From Aeromonas molluscorum 848 (GTDB lineage: Bacteria > Pseudomonadota > Gammaproteobacteria > Enterobacterales > Aeromonadaceae): a stretch of 44,819 bases of DNA. Below are positions 8,849-18,167 of this stretch, piece after piece; the first letter of the stretch is position 1; every line of letters begins with the position of its first letter. The notes under the pieces were generated by a model that saw nothing but the letters and a program-made list of their open reading frames with translations, was not told the origin of the DNA and did no database searches. The DNA lies in the NCBI RefSeq assembly GCF_000388115.1, contig NZ_AQGQ01000010.1, forward strand, positions 1 through 44,819. The letters run 5' to 3'. The position numbers and the translations under genes were made by a program.

Positions 8849-9406
8849 TTATACCTGCTCGTTTTGATGACCGCATTTCTTTTGCGGGCAGATCAATCTT
8901 AATGTGCCCCTCACCCGCTTCTCGACCACGATACCCCAGCCACATTTGGAACAAGGTACGGCCACCGGCTTGTCATTGACCACATATTTACAGTGGGGAT
9001 AGTCATTACAGCTGTAGAATTGCTTGCCATAGCGGGAGGTGCGACTGAGCAGATGGCCCTTGCCACAGGCAGGACAGGGGATCTGGGTATCGTCACTCTC
9101 CTGCAGTGAGGCCATGTGCTGACAGGCGGGGTATTGGGTACAGCCGACGAAAAGACCATAACGCCCTTTCTTGATGGCCAGCGGCTGACCACAATCGGGA
9201 CAAGCCGAGCCTTCCAGCACCTTCTCGATATCGCGACTGGACGGAGTCAGGGAGCGGATATAATCGCAAGCGGGGTAACTGGCACAGCCGAGAAAGGGAC
9301 CGTGCTTGCCCTGGCGGATCACCAATGCAGCCCCGCACTCTGGGCAAGGCTCACGCTCAAGCGCATGCTCGTGGGTAGAAAAGAGCTGATGGTCGATCTT
9401 GGACAT
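8849..9406 (-). CDS. Topoisomerase C4-type zinc-finger protein (YrdD-like)
   Basis: This 185-residue protein consists almost entirely of four C4 zinc ribbons of the topoisomerase I C-terminal type. The pattern CPxCG ... G(K/R)YGxFxGCxxYPxC is repeated three times (CPECGAAL, CPDCGQPL, CPACGKGH), and a fourth (CSKCGWG ... CPQKKCGH) ends the protein. No topoisomerase catalytic domain is present. E. coli YrdD is the smaller relative, found likewise beside smg and tsaC. Nucleic-acid binding is inferred from the family. Confidence 0.9.
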   Translation of the reverse strand: MSKIDHQLFSTHEHALEREPCPECGAALVIRQGKHGPFLGCASYPACDYIRSLTPSSRDIEKVLEGSACPDCGQPLAIKKGRYGLFVGCTQYPACQHMASLQESDDTQIPCPACGKGHLLSRTSRYGKQFYSCNDYPHCKYVVNDKPVAVPCSKCGWGIVVEKRVRGTLRLICPQKKCGHQNEQV

Positions 9407-9460
9407 GGGCCGCGCCTCGAATTCGGATGATCCAGATTCTACCAGCGCGGCACCTGGCTG

Positions 9461-9934
9461 TCAGTGCAGTATGCCGTCCGACTCGTCGAACACCAGCTCT
9501 TCCATCTGGTGGTAAGCGGTCTCGCTACCGGGGACATTGAACAACACCATCATAACGACCCACTTGAGGTCATCGAGTTCGATGTCGGGTTTGTCGAGTT
9601 CGAGCAGTCGCTCGATGCAGATCTCACGGGTCTCAGCATTGAGCACCTGGGCTTGCTCCAAGAACAGCATGAAACCGCGGCATTCAGTGCCCAGTCGCAC
9701 CAGCTCCTCGGGGGCATAGATTCGCATCGAACCCTGAGCACTGGCAGTGACATAGACTTCACGTTCGCTATCGTGCAGATTGGCCAGCCGCTCCAGCCAG
9801 TTGAGAGCCTTGTTGATCTCGTCCTGGTCAAAACCGGCACGGGTCAACTCGTCGGTGAGTTCATCTTGTTCGACCGTTACATCGGCATCACTGTGGATGT
9901 AGGTCTCGAAAAGGTACATCAGTACATCAAACAT
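9461..9934 (-). CDS. smg: Smg family protein (DUF494)
   Basis: This protein is 157 residues from the ATG at 9934, chosen because GGAGG lies 7 nt upstream and the length equals E. coli Smg. The sequence MFDVLMYLFETYIHSDADVTVEQDELTDELTRAGF and the LNWLERL segment are characteristic. The protein is acidic and helical and has no established biochemical role. Its start overlaps the end of dprA by 8 nt, so it is likely translated from the same mRNA. Confidence 0.94.
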   Translation of the reverse strand: MFDVLMYLFETYIHSDADVTVEQDELTDELTRAGFDQDEINKALNWLERLANLHDSEREVYVTASAQGSMRIYAPEELVRLGTECRGFMLFLEQAQVLNAETREICIERLLELDKPDIELDDLKWVVMMVLFNVPGSETAYHQMEELVFDESDGILH

Positions 9935-11102
9935 GATTCGCCCTCCTCGCTCTGACGTATCCACCGGCTACCGCTATCACAACACCTGCCAGCTCAAGCT
10001 CGACTAATCTGCCCAGTACCACCTCGACAGGAAGCTCGGTCCGTTCGGCAACGGTATCCACACTCGTGGTCTCATAATCTACGTTATCCAACAAATCGGC
10101 ATAAGGCAATGCACTATTAATACCGGCATTGACGTCGGCATTTTCATCAGCGTTGGCATTCGAGACAGCACCTGCCCCCCCTGGTGGAATACAGATCTGT
10201 GTCCAGTTGAGTTCAGCCAGTACATCCTCGGCATTGAGTACCAGCTTGGCACCCTGCTGGATCAGCCTGTTGCAACCCAATGCCTGCTCGTTTTGCGGGG
10301 CACCGGGCACAGCAAATACCTCACGACCTTGTTCCAGTGCGTAACGCGCCGTGATGAGGGAGCCACTCTGCTCGGCCGCCTCGACCACCAGGGTGCCAAG
10401 GGAGAGGCCACTGATGATGCGGTTACGGCGAGGAAAGTGCTCGGCCAATGGCCCCTTGTCCGGCGAAAATTCGGAGATGAGCAGGCCACCATTGATCAGG
10501 ATCTGCTCAGCCAGGAGTTGATGACGTTTGGGGTAGACCTGATCCAACCCCGAGCCAAGCACGGCAAGGGTGATGCCGCCGACGGCCAGCGCTTGCTGAT
10601 GGCAGACACCATCTATGCCAAGGGCCAATCCCGAGGTGATGGCCAATCCGGAACCCGCCAATGCCCGGGCCAGCCTGGCGGCATTATCCTTGCCCGCATA
10701 GCTTGGGTGACGACTGCCCACCATGGCAATCTGCGGCAAACATAGCACGTCGAGCTCGCCACGACAGTAGAGCAAGAGGGGAGCTGCGGGGATCTCCCGC
10801 AGCAAGGGAGGATATTCGGGACTGTCACGACAGATGAGCCTGTTGCCGGGGCCGTCAGCCCACCTGAGCGCCTCCTCCACCCCGATGCCGGGATGGCGCA
10901 GGGCCCTGACTTGCTCACGACTCAGGCCCACATCATGGAGATGGCCATCACTGCAATCAAACAGCGCAGTTATGTCACTCTCTGGATCTTCTTCGTCGGC
11001 GCTCTCGGCCAGGGCGCTCAGCAGACGCGATGCGGTGACAGGCCCAACCCCGGGTACGCTTTCCAGTATCAGCCAGGCTCTGAGCTCATCCATGATGGCC
11101 AC
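9927..11102 (-). CDS. dprA: DNA-processing protein DprA
   Basis: This 391-residue protein loads RecA onto incoming single-stranded DNA during natural transformation. An N-terminal helix-hairpin-helix-like segment (LILESVPGVGPVTASRLL) precedes the Rossmann-like core with the motifs MVGSRHPSYAG, SGLALGIDGVCHQQAL, VLGSGLDQVYPKRH, SEFSPDKGPLAEHFPRRNRIISGLS and LEQGREVFAVPGAP. A C-terminal winged helix follows a low-complexity Asn/Ala/Asp linker (NANADENADVNAGINS). The start is taken as the GTG at 11102, two bases from the preceding stop; the ATG at 11093 is the alternative. Confidence 0.95.
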   Translation of the reverse strand: MAIMDELRAWLILESVPGVGPVTASRLLSALAESADEEDPESDITALFDCSDGHLHDVGLSREQVRALRHPGIGVEEALRWADGPGNRLICRDSPEYPPLLREIPAAPLLLYCRGELDVLCLPQIAMVGSRHPSYAGKDNAARLARALAGSGLAITSGLALGIDGVCHQQALAVGGITLAVLGSGLDQVYPKRHQLLAEQILINGGLLISEFSPDKGPLAEHFPRRNRIISGLSLGTLVVEAAEQSGSLITARYALEQGREVFAVPGAPQNEQALGCNRLIQQGAKLVLNAEDVLAELNWTQICIPPGGAGAVSNANADENADVNAGINSALPYADLLDNVDYETTSVDTVAERTELPVEVVLGRLVELELAGVVIAVAGGYVRARRANHV

Positions 11103-11104
11103 GC

Positions 11105-12193
11105 TCAGAAATTACTGACCTTGTAGCCGGTACTCACCATGTCCTGGCTCTGCAATATCATGCCGTAGCTCAACTTGTCATAGACCTTGAACAGCATGAT
11201 GCGGGCTATGGACTCGTCAGGCAGGGGAGTCCGACCGGCGGAGTGAAATCCCTTGTCATACAGTGAGGAGAAGTCTCGATAGGAAACCTTGCCATATTTG
11301 TCAGTCAGACGGATCCCCGGACGCTGCACATCCAGCACATCGCCGGGTGCCATTTGATCGCGAGCCCCCTTGTTGATCAGGACAATATCAAACTTGCCAC
11401 CACCACGAGCCTTGCTCGGCAACTCGACCACATAGCCAGGGCCGGTGACCGGGGCAGCCCTGGGGGTAAACAGGGCAGAGAGACTCTCCTGAGCCGGCAA
11501 TGGCATCAGCTTATCCCCTTGATAGACTTCGCGCTGATTGCTGGTGAGAGTGATACGGCTACGATCCTTGGCCAGCCGTGCCTGCGCATGGGCCGTTCCC
11601 ACGAAGATAGCCTCCTGTCCCAGCAGCTCACGGGTCTTCTTGTCTTTATAAATGGTACCTGGCCGATAGATGCCATAATCCTGACCCGGGGTCAGATCAC
11701 CCTGCACATAAAGGGTTGCCCCCTCCAGCATGCCGATATGGCCTTCGTTTTCCCCCAGGATATAGGGCAGGGCTTTGCTCTCCTGGCGCGTCGCGAAGAT
11801 ATGATCGGTCTGCATGAAGGGACCTATTTCGCTGAGCGGCAGCGTCGGGATGGGATTGGCTTTACTCTCATAGTGATTCTTGGGAGAGAGCGTGATGACC
11901 CGCTTCCCACCCTGCACCGCCTTCCCCAAGCGGGGCTGACCATTGATCCAGCTCAGTTGCAGTACATCCCCCGGGTATATCCAGTGTGGATTGGCAATCT
12001 GCGCATTGATATTCCAGAGCTGGGGCCAAAGCCAAGGCTGATCGAGATACTTACCGGAAATATCCCACAGGGTGTCGCCCTTCTGGACCACATAGTTGCT
12101 GGGATAACCGCTCTTGAGGGACAGCGTCTGGGCCTGTGCGCCCTGGCTTGCCAGGGCCAGCAGACAGGCAAAAGTCGTTTGCTTCAGATACAT
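11105..12193 (-). CDS. Secreted LysM peptidoglycan-binding protein
   Basis: This protein is 362 residues from the ATG at 12193, which has GGGAG 4-5 nt upstream. A signal peptide (cleavage after about SQGAQA) leads into a LysM domain at about residues 33-80 (YVVQKGDTLWDISGKYL and PHWIYPGDVLQLSW). The remaining 280 residues contain no enzymatic motif that I recognise. Such proteins commonly precede dprA in gammaproteobacteria and probably act in the periplasm at the cell wall. It is divergent from def, with about 110 nt between them. Confidence 0.9.
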   Translation of the reverse strand: MYLKQTTFACLLALASQGAQAQTLSLKSGYPSNYVVQKGDTLWDISGKYLDQPWLWPQLWNINAQIANPHWIYPGDVLQLSWINGQPRLGKAVQGGKRVITLSPKNHYESKANPIPTLPLSEIGPFMQTDHIFATRQESKALPYILGENEGHIGMLEGATLYVQGDLTPGQDYGIYRPGTIYKDKKTRELLGQEAIFVGTAHAQARLAKDRSRITLTSNQREVYQGDKLMPLPAQESLSALFTPRAAPVTGPGYVVELPSKARGGGKFDIVLINKGARDQMAPGDVLDVQRPGIRLTDKYGKVSYRDFSSLYDKGFHSAGRTPLPDESIARIMLFKVYDKLSYGMILQSQDMVSTGYKVSNF

Positions 12194-12301
12194 AACACTC
12201 CCTGTTATTTCTGTGCGCAAAGTGTTGCTGTTTTTTGTCGGCGTAAATGACTAGAATTACGTCAATATTGACTGCAATTATACGAAACTAAAGATAAGAC
12301 T

Positions 12302-12814
12302 ATGGCCATTCTAGATGTATTGCGTTTCCCCGATGAACGTCTGCGTACCGTTGCAGCCCCTGTCGAGACCATTACACCCGAGTTACAACACATTGTAGAT
12401 GATATGTTCGACACCATGTATGCGGAGGAAGGCATTGGCTTGGCCGCAACCCAGGTCGACATACATCAGCGCATCATAGTTATCGACGTCTCTGAGGATC
12501 GAGAAGATCCCCTGGTACTGATCAATCCGGAAGTCATTGCCCAGTCAGGCAGTACCGGTATTGAAGAGGGTTGCCTCTCAGTGCCAGGCAGCCGCGCCCT
12601 GGTGCCTCGTGCCGAGTGGATCAAGATCCGCGCCCTAGACCGTAACGGCAAACCGTTCGAGCTCGAAGCGGACGATCTGCTCGCTATCTGCATCCAGCAT
12701 GAGATGGATCATCTGGTGGGCAAACTGTTTGTGGATTACTTGTCCCCACTCAAGCGCCAGCGTATCCGTCAGAAACTGGAAAAAATGGCGCGCGAAGACC
12801 GTAAAGCCGGTTAA
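12302..12814 (+). CDS. def: Peptide deformylase
   Basis: This 170-residue metalloprotease removes the N-formyl group from nascent proteins. The three family motifs are present: GIGLAATQ (motif 1), EGCLS (motif 2, whose Cys binds the metal) and HEMDHL (motif 3, two metal-binding His and the catalytic Glu). It starts the rightward group def-fmt-rsmB-trkA-trkH. fmt follows after 12 nt, pairing the enzymes that add and remove formyl groups. Confidence 0.97.
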   Translation: MAILDVLRFPDERLRTVAAPVETITPELQHIVDDMFDTMYAEEGIGLAATQVDIHQRIIVIDVSEDREDPLVLINPEVIAQSGSTGIEEGCLSVPGSRALVPRAEWIKIRALDRNGKPFELEADDLLAICIQHEMDHLVGKLFVDYLSPLKRQRIRQKLEKMAREDRKAG

Positions 12815-12826
12815 GGATCTGCACCT

Positions 12827-13771
12827 TTGAATAAATTGAAACTGATTTTTGCCGGTACCCCCGACTTCGCCGCCCGTCATCTGGCGGCGTTGTTGTCTTC
12901 CGACCATGAGGTCGTTGCCGTTTACACCCAGCCTGACAAGCCTGCTGGCCGGGGCCAGAAGCTGATGGCCAGCCCGGTGAAGGAGCTAGCGCTCGCGCAC
13001 CAGTTGCCCGTCTACCAACCCGCATCCCTGCGCGATGAAGAGGCCCAGGCCGAGCTCAAGGCGCTGGGCGCCGACCTCATGGTGGTCGTGGCCTATGGCC
13101 TGATCCTGCCCAAGCTGGTACTCGATGCCCCACGTCTGGGCTGCATCAACGTTCACGGCTCTCTGCTGCCACGCTGGCGTGGTGCGGCACCCATCCAACG
13201 TTCCATCTGGGCGGGCGATGCCGAAACCGGCGTGACCATCATGCAGATGGATGTAGGCCTGGATACCGGCGCCATGATCCGCAAGGTCACTTGCCCCATC
13301 GCCCCCGACGAGACCTCAGCCAGCCTCTATGACAAGCTGGCCGAGCTGGGCCCCCAGGCACTGGTCGAGACGCTCAATGCGATGGCCGCAGGCAACGCCG
13401 TCGCCGAACAGCAGGATGATGCCCAGGCCAATTACGCCCAGAAACTCTCCAAGGAGGAGGCCCGCATCGACTGGTCCATGGACGCCGTCGCCATAGAGCG
13501 CTGCATTCGAGCCTTCAATCCCTGGCCCATCAGCTGGTTTGAAGTGGCAGACCAGACCATCAAGGTCTGGCAGGCAGAAGTGCTCGAGGCCGAACATGGC
13601 CAGCACGCAGGCACTCTGCTCAAAGCCGACAAGCAGGGGATCGACATCGCCACCGGCCATGGCATCCTGCGCCTGCTGACCCTGCAACCTCCCGGCAAGA
13701 AAGCCATGTCCGCTTCGGACCTGCTCAACTCGCGCCGTGACTGGTTTGCCCCCGGCATCCGACTGAATTGA
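12827..13771 (+). CDS. fmt: Methionyl-tRNA formyltransferase
   Basis: This 314-residue protein formylates initiator Met-tRNA using 10-formyl-THF. The N-terminal [17 protein letters not shown], the formyl-THF site motif [17 protein letters not shown] with its essential Asn and His, and the C-terminal OB-like domain are present. The start appears to be TTG at 12827, with AAGGA about 9 nt before it; no in-frame ATG exists near the conserved N-terminus. It is coupled closely to def. Confidence 0.96.
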   Translation: MNKLKLIFAGTPDFAARHLAALLSSDHEVVAVYTQPDKPAGRGQKLMASPVKELALAHQLPVYQPASLRDEEAQAELKALGADLMVVVAYGLILPKLVLDAPRLGCINVHGSLLPRWRGAAPIQRSIWAGDAETGVTIMQMDVGLDTGAMIRKVTCPIAPDETSASLYDKLAELGPQALVETLNAMAAGNAVAEQQDDAQANYAQKLSKEEARIDWSMDAVAIERCIRAFNPWPISWFEVADQTIKVWQAEVLEAEHGQHAGTLLKADKQGIDIATGHGILRLLTLQPPGKKAMSASDLLNSRRDWFAPGIRLN

Positions 13772-13831
13772 GCTGGATTGAATTGAAACAAGCGGGGCCC
13801 CAGCCCCGACTTGAGCATCTAAGGTAACATT

Positions 13832-15127
13832 ATGAAAACACGTGCACAGGCCGCTCTCGTCATTCAACAGGTGTTGGATCAGGGGCTCTCTCTTTCCGCC
13901 GTTCTGCCTGCTGCCCAGGAGAAAGTCGCCCCCCGCGATCGCGCCCTCCTGCAAGAACTCTGCTACGGCACCCTGCGCTGGATGCCGCGCCTGGATGCCG
14001 CCGTCAACGAGATGATGGACAAGCCCCTCAAGAACAAGAGCCGCATCTTCCACTATCTGATCCTGGTCGGGCTCTACCAACTTATCTACACCCGCATTCC
14101 GGCCCACGCCGCCGTGGCCGAGACCGTCAATGCGGTCAAGCTGCTCAAAGGCAGCTCACTGCGAGGCCTGATCAACGGTGTATTGCGCAACTTCCAGCGC
14201 AGCGCCGAGGTGATCCTGGCCCGTATCGACAGGGTGCCCAGCATACGTCTCGGTCACCCGGAGTGGCTCACCAAACGTCTGCGCCAGGCCTATCCCGAAG
14301 ATTGGGAGTTCATCATGGAGGCCAACAACCAGCGCCCGCCCATGTGGATCCGCAACAACGGCCAACGCCAGAGCCGCGATCAGATGCTGGCGCGCATGGC
14401 CGAGGTGGGCATCAATGCACAGGCCGGTGACGAGGGCGCTGACTGCATCTTGCTGGAGCGCCCCTGTGACGTGACCAGACTGCCCGGCTTCGAACAGGGG
14501 GACTGCTCTGTGCAAGATGGCGCCGCCCAGCTCGCCGCCCAGTTGCTCGACCCGCAACCGGGTGAGTGGATACTGGATGCCTGCGCCGCCCCTGGCGGCA
14601 AGACGGCACACCTGCTCGAACGCCAGCCCGACTTGGCCGGTGTCGTCGCCGTCGATGCCGACGATAACCGCCTCAAACGGGTGCAGGAGAACCTGGATCG
14701 CATCGGCCTAAAGGCCCGGCTGATCCACGGCGACGCCAGTACCCCCGACCAGTGGTGGCCAGAGGGGCAGTTCGACCGTATCCTGCTCGATGCTCCCTGC
14801 TCCGCCACCGGTGTCATCCGTCGCCACCCCGACATCAAGTGGCTGCGCCGGGATCAAGATATTCGCGAACTGGCCGAGTTGCAGGGCCGCATCCTGGCGG
14901 CACTCTGGCCACGGCTCAAGAAAGGTGGCACCCTGCTCTACGCCACCTGCTCGGTACTGCCCGAAGAGAACCGCGATCAGGTGCATGCCTTCCTGGCCGC
15001 CACCAAGGGCGCCCGTCTGGTACCACTCCACGAGCAAGACACCCCGGCAGCTCCGGGTCGCCAGTTCTTGCCGGGCGAGGCGGGCATGGATGGTTTCTAC
15101 TACGCCAAGCTGTTGAAAGAAGCCTGA
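13832..15127 (+). CDS. rsmB: 16S rRNA m5C967 methyltransferase RsmB
   Basis: This 431-residue protein has the N-terminal NusB-like RNA-binding domain (residues 1-140) and the SAM-dependent m5C methyltransferase domain. Motifs seen are the SAM site DACAAPGGKTAHLLE, motif IV DAPCSATGVIRRHPDIKW and motif VI YATCSVLPEEN; the cysteines in the latter two form the usual pair for covalent catalysis and release. It methylates C967 of 16S rRNA. It lies 60 nt after fmt, with TAAGG before the ATG. Confidence 0.97.
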   Translation: MKTRAQAALVIQQVLDQGLSLSAVLPAAQEKVAPRDRALLQELCYGTLRWMPRLDAAVNEMMDKPLKNKSRIFHYLILVGLYQLIYTRIPAHAAVAETVNAVKLLKGSSLRGLINGVLRNFQRSAEVILARIDRVPSIRLGHPEWLTKRLRQAYPEDWEFIMEANNQRPPMWIRNNGQRQSRDQMLARMAEVGINAQAGDEGADCILLERPCDVTRLPGFEQGDCSVQDGAAQLAAQLLDPQPGEWILDACAAPGGKTAHLLERQPDLAGVVAVDADDNRLKRVQENLDRIGLKARLIHGDASTPDQWWPEGQFDRILLDAPCSATGVIRRHPDIKWLRRDQDIRELAELQGRILAALWPRLKKGGTLLYATCSVLPEENRDQVHAFLAATKGARLVPLHEQDTPAAPGRQFLPGEAGMDGFYYAKLLKEA

Positions 15128-15191
15128 TGAATGCGGTCATGGGTCAGCCTGCTGCCCCCCTCCTCCCCCCTGATGCGAGTACGTCTTCCCT

Positions 15192-16568
15192 ATGAAAATT
15201 ATCATACTGGGAGCCGGCCAGGTTGGCGGCACCCTGGCCGAGAACCTTGCCGGGGAGAACAACGACATCACCCTGGTCGATACCGACAGCGAACGCCTGC
15301 GCGAGCTGCAGGACAAATTTGACCTGCGGGTGGTCAATGGCCACGGCGCCCACCCCAAGGTGCTGCGCGAGGCGGGAGCCCAGGATGCGGACATGCTGGT
15401 CGCCGTCACCAACAGTGATGAAACCAACATGATCGCCTGCCAGATCGCCTACTCACTGTTCAACACCCCGAACAAGGTGGCACGCATTCGCTCTCCCTCC
15501 TATCTGGCTGAGCGGGATCGGCTCTTTCTGCCCGAGGCGATACCGGTGGATCACCTGATCGCCCCCGAGCAGCTAGTGACCGACTATGTTCGCCGACTGA
15601 TTGAGTATCCGGGTGCGTTGCAAGTGGTGGATTTTGCCGGTGGCAAAGTGGGTCTGGTCGCGGTCAAGGCCTACTATGGCGGCCCCCTGGTCGGCAACGC
15701 GCTCTCCACCCTGCGCGAGCACATGCCCAATATCGAGACCCGGGTGGCGGCTATCTTCCGCCAGGGCCGCTCCATCCGTCCCCAGGGCACCACTATCATA
15801 GAGGCCGATGACGAGGTGTTCTTCGTCGCGGCTGCCGGCCATATCCGTGCCGTGATGTCCGAGTTGCAGCGGCTCGAGAGCCCCTATCGCCGCATCATGA
15901 TCGTCGGTGGCGGCAATATAGGTGCCGGGCTCGCCCGTCAGCTGGAGAAGCGTTACAGCGTCAAGTTGATCGAGCGTAACCAGAAGCGGGCCGAACAGCT
16001 CTCGGAGTTACTCGAAAACACCATCGTCTTCTGTGGTGACGCCGCGGATCAGGAACTGCTCGCCGAGGAGCACATCGACCAGATCGACGTCTTCATTTCG
16101 GTCACCAACGAAGATGAAGCCAACATCATGTCGGCCCTGCTCGCCAAGAAGATGGGCGCCAAGAAGACCATGGTGCTGATCCAGCGCAGTGCCTATGTGG
16201 ATCTGGTGCAAGGCGGTTCCATCGACATCGCCATCTCGCCACAGCAGGCGACCATCTCGGCCCTGCTGACCCATGTGCGCCGGGCCGACATCGCCAACGT
16301 CTACAGCCTTCGCCGTGGCGCAGCCGAGGCCATCGAAGCCATCGCCCATGGTGACGAGAACACCTCCAAGGTGGTCGGTCGCACCGTCGGTGAACTCAAG
16401 CTGCCGCCCGGCACCACCATAGGCGCCGTCGTGCGCGGGGATGAGGTATTGATCGCTCACGATCGCACCCAGATCCAGCAAGATGACCATGTGGTGATGT
16501 TCCTGGTCGACAAGAAGTACATACCGGAAGTGGAGCGATTGTTCCAACCAAGCCCCTTCTTCCTGTAA
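15192..16568 (+). CDS. trkA: Trk K+ uptake regulatory subunit TrkA
   Basis: This 458-residue peripheral membrane protein gates the Trk potassium transporter in response to NAD(H) and ATP. It is a tandem of two RCK modules. The first Rossmann motif [13 protein letters not shown] is at the N-terminus and the second, [13 protein letters not shown], is near residue 238; each is followed by a TrkA-C domain. The membrane partner trkH follows after about 90 nt, so the two parts of the transporter are encoded together, unlike in E. coli. Confidence 0.97.
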   Translation: MKIIILGAGQVGGTLAENLAGENNDITLVDTDSERLRELQDKFDLRVVNGHGAHPKVLREAGAQDADMLVAVTNSDETNMIACQIAYSLFNTPNKVARIRSPSYLAERDRLFLPEAIPVDHLIAPEQLVTDYVRRLIEYPGALQVVDFAGGKVGLVAVKAYYGGPLVGNALSTLREHMPNIETRVAAIFRQGRSIRPQGTTIIEADDEVFFVAAAGHIRAVMSELQRLESPYRRIMIVGGGNIGAGLARQLEKRYSVKLIERNQKRAEQLSELLENTIVFCGDAADQELLAEEHIDQIDVFISVTNEDEANIMSALLAKKMGAKKTMVLIQRSAYVDLVQGGSIDIAISPQQATISALLTHVRRADIANVYSLRRGAAEAIEAIAHGDENTSKVVGRTVGELKLPPGTTIGAVVRGDEVLIAHDRTQIQQDDHVVMFLVDKKYIPEVERLFQPSPFFL

Positions 16569-16661
16569 CCTGACCATGTTTACGCTTCAGCCAGACAAGA
16601 CCCGGTTCGCTGCCCCTGGCGGTGACCGGTGTTCAGCTCATCAACGACCAGGCTATTCATC

Positions 16662-18104
16662 ATGATCAAGCTGCGTCCCATCGTCTTCACCCTGGGTCTG
16701 GTGCTCTCCAAACTTGCCCTCTTCATGTGGCTGCCGACCCTGCTGGCACTGCTTTCCGGCTCCGAGGGTTTCGTCGAATTTCTGCAATCCGTGGTGATCA
16801 CTCACCTCGCCGCCTTCTGGTGCCTGCACTATGGTCGCAAGGCCGAATTTCACCTTGGTGTGCGGGAGATGTTCCTGCTCACCACCTCGGTGTGGGCGGT
16901 TGCCTGCCTGTTTGGCGCCCTGCCTTTCGTGTTCATCACCCACATCGGCTTCGCCGACGCCTATTTCGAGACCATGTCAGGGGTCACCACCACAGGCTCT
17001 ACCGTGCTGTCCGGGCTCGATGGCATGGCCCACAGCATACTGTTGTGGCGCTCCATCTTGCAGTGGCTGGGGGGGGTGGGCTTCATCGTCATGGCGGTGG
17101 CCGTGCTGCCCTACCTCAACGTGGGCGGTATGAAGCTGTTTCAGACCGAGAGCTCGGATTGGTCAGACAAGAGTGCCCCCCGCGCCAAGACGGTTGCCAA
17201 CAACATAGTGCAGGTCTATCTGGTGCTCTCCATGCTCTGCTTCCTCGCCTACTGGGCAAGCGGCATGAGCAGCTTCGAAGCCATCAACCATGCCATGACC
17301 ACGCTCAGTACCGGGGGCTACTCCACCTCGGATCAATCCATGTCCCACTTCTCCCATGCGGCTCACTGGATAGGCACCCTCTTCATGTTCCTGGGGGGCT
17401 TGCCCTTTCTGCTCTATGTCCAGAGTCTGACCCGGCGCGACACCAGCCTGATGCGCGATGCCCAGGTGCGCGGCTTCTTCTGGCTGGTGGTCTGGGTCAC
17501 GCTGATCATGACCTTCTACCTCTGGCATCGCGGCACCTTCGACTTCATGGATGCGCTGCGGATCAGCGCCTTCAATATCGTCTCGGTACTGACCACCACC
17601 GGCTATGGTCTGGGGGATTTTGGCACCTGGGGGCCGCTCACCAGCATCCTCTTCCTCTTCCTGCTGGGGCTGGGGGCCTGCTCGGGTTCTACCGCCGGTG
17701 GCCTCAAGATCTTTCGGGTACAGGTGGCTTTCTCCCTGTTCAGGAGGCAAATGCGCCAACTGATGCACCCCTCGGGGGTCTTCCCCCAGAAGTACAATGG
17801 CCGTCCGGTCAACGAGGCGATAGTGCGCTCCCTGATCGCCTTCGTCCTGGCCTATGTCGCCATCATCATCTTGATTGCCGCCCTGCTGGCGGTGATAGGG
17901 CTGGATCCCCTTACCGCCCTGTCCGGGTCCATCACTGCGGTGGCCAACGTGGGTCCCGGCATGGGGCCCGTGATAGGGCCAAGCAGCAACTTTGCCAGCC
18001 TGCCAGATACAGCCAAATGGATACTGTCATTCGGTATGCTGCTGGGCCGACTTGAAATATTGACCGTGGCCGTCATCTTCTTCCCCTCGTTCTGGAAGCA
18101 GTAA
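16662..18104 (+). CDS. trkH: Trk K+ transporter membrane subunit TrkH
   Basis: This is a 480-residue integral membrane protein from the ATG at 16662; in-frame codons upstream would add residues absent from TrkH. It has the four M1-P-M2 repeats of the SKT superfamily. Filter-like loops include TTTGSTVLSGLD, LSTGGYSTSD, TTTGYGLGDFGTWG and ANVGPGMGPVIGPSSNF, each with the conserved Gly, and GSTAGGLKIFR is the gating-loop signature. With TrkA it imports K+ driven by the membrane potential. A terminator closes the def-to-trkH group. Confidence 0.97.
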   Translation: MIKLRPIVFTLGLVLSKLALFMWLPTLLALLSGSEGFVEFLQSVVITHLAAFWCLHYGRKAEFHLGVREMFLLTTSVWAVACLFGALPFVFITHIGFADAYFETMSGVTTTGSTVLSGLDGMAHSILLWRSILQWLGGVGFIVMAVAVLPYLNVGGMKLFQTESSDWSDKSAPRAKTVANNIVQVYLVLSMLCFLAYWASGMSSFEAINHAMTTLSTGGYSTSDQSMSHFSHAAHWIGTLFMFLGGLPFLLYVQSLTRRDTSLMRDAQVRGFFWLVVWVTLIMTFYLWHRGTFDFMDALRISAFNIVSVLTTTGYGLGDFGTWGPLTSILFLFLLGLGACSGSTAGGLKIFRVQVAFSLFRRQMRQLMHPSGVFPQKYNGRPVNEAIVRSLIAFVLAYVAIIILIAALLAVIGLDPLTALSGSITAVANVGPGMGPVIGPSSNFASLPDTAKWILSFGMLLGRLEILTVAVIFFPSFWKQ

Positions 18105-18120
18105 GCCGCCGCCAGATAGC

Positions 18121-18149
18121 AAAAAGGGCAGCCAATGGCTGCCCTTTCT
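18121..18149. terminator. Bidirectional terminator between trkH and rmuC
   Basis: AAAGGGCAGCC-AAT-GGCTGCCCTTT forms a perfect 11-bp stem, with A residues before it and TTTCTC after it. It can end both converging transcripts, 16 nt from trkH and about 20 nt from rmuC. Confidence 0.88.
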
Positions 18150-18167
18150 CATGACGTTGATACTGGC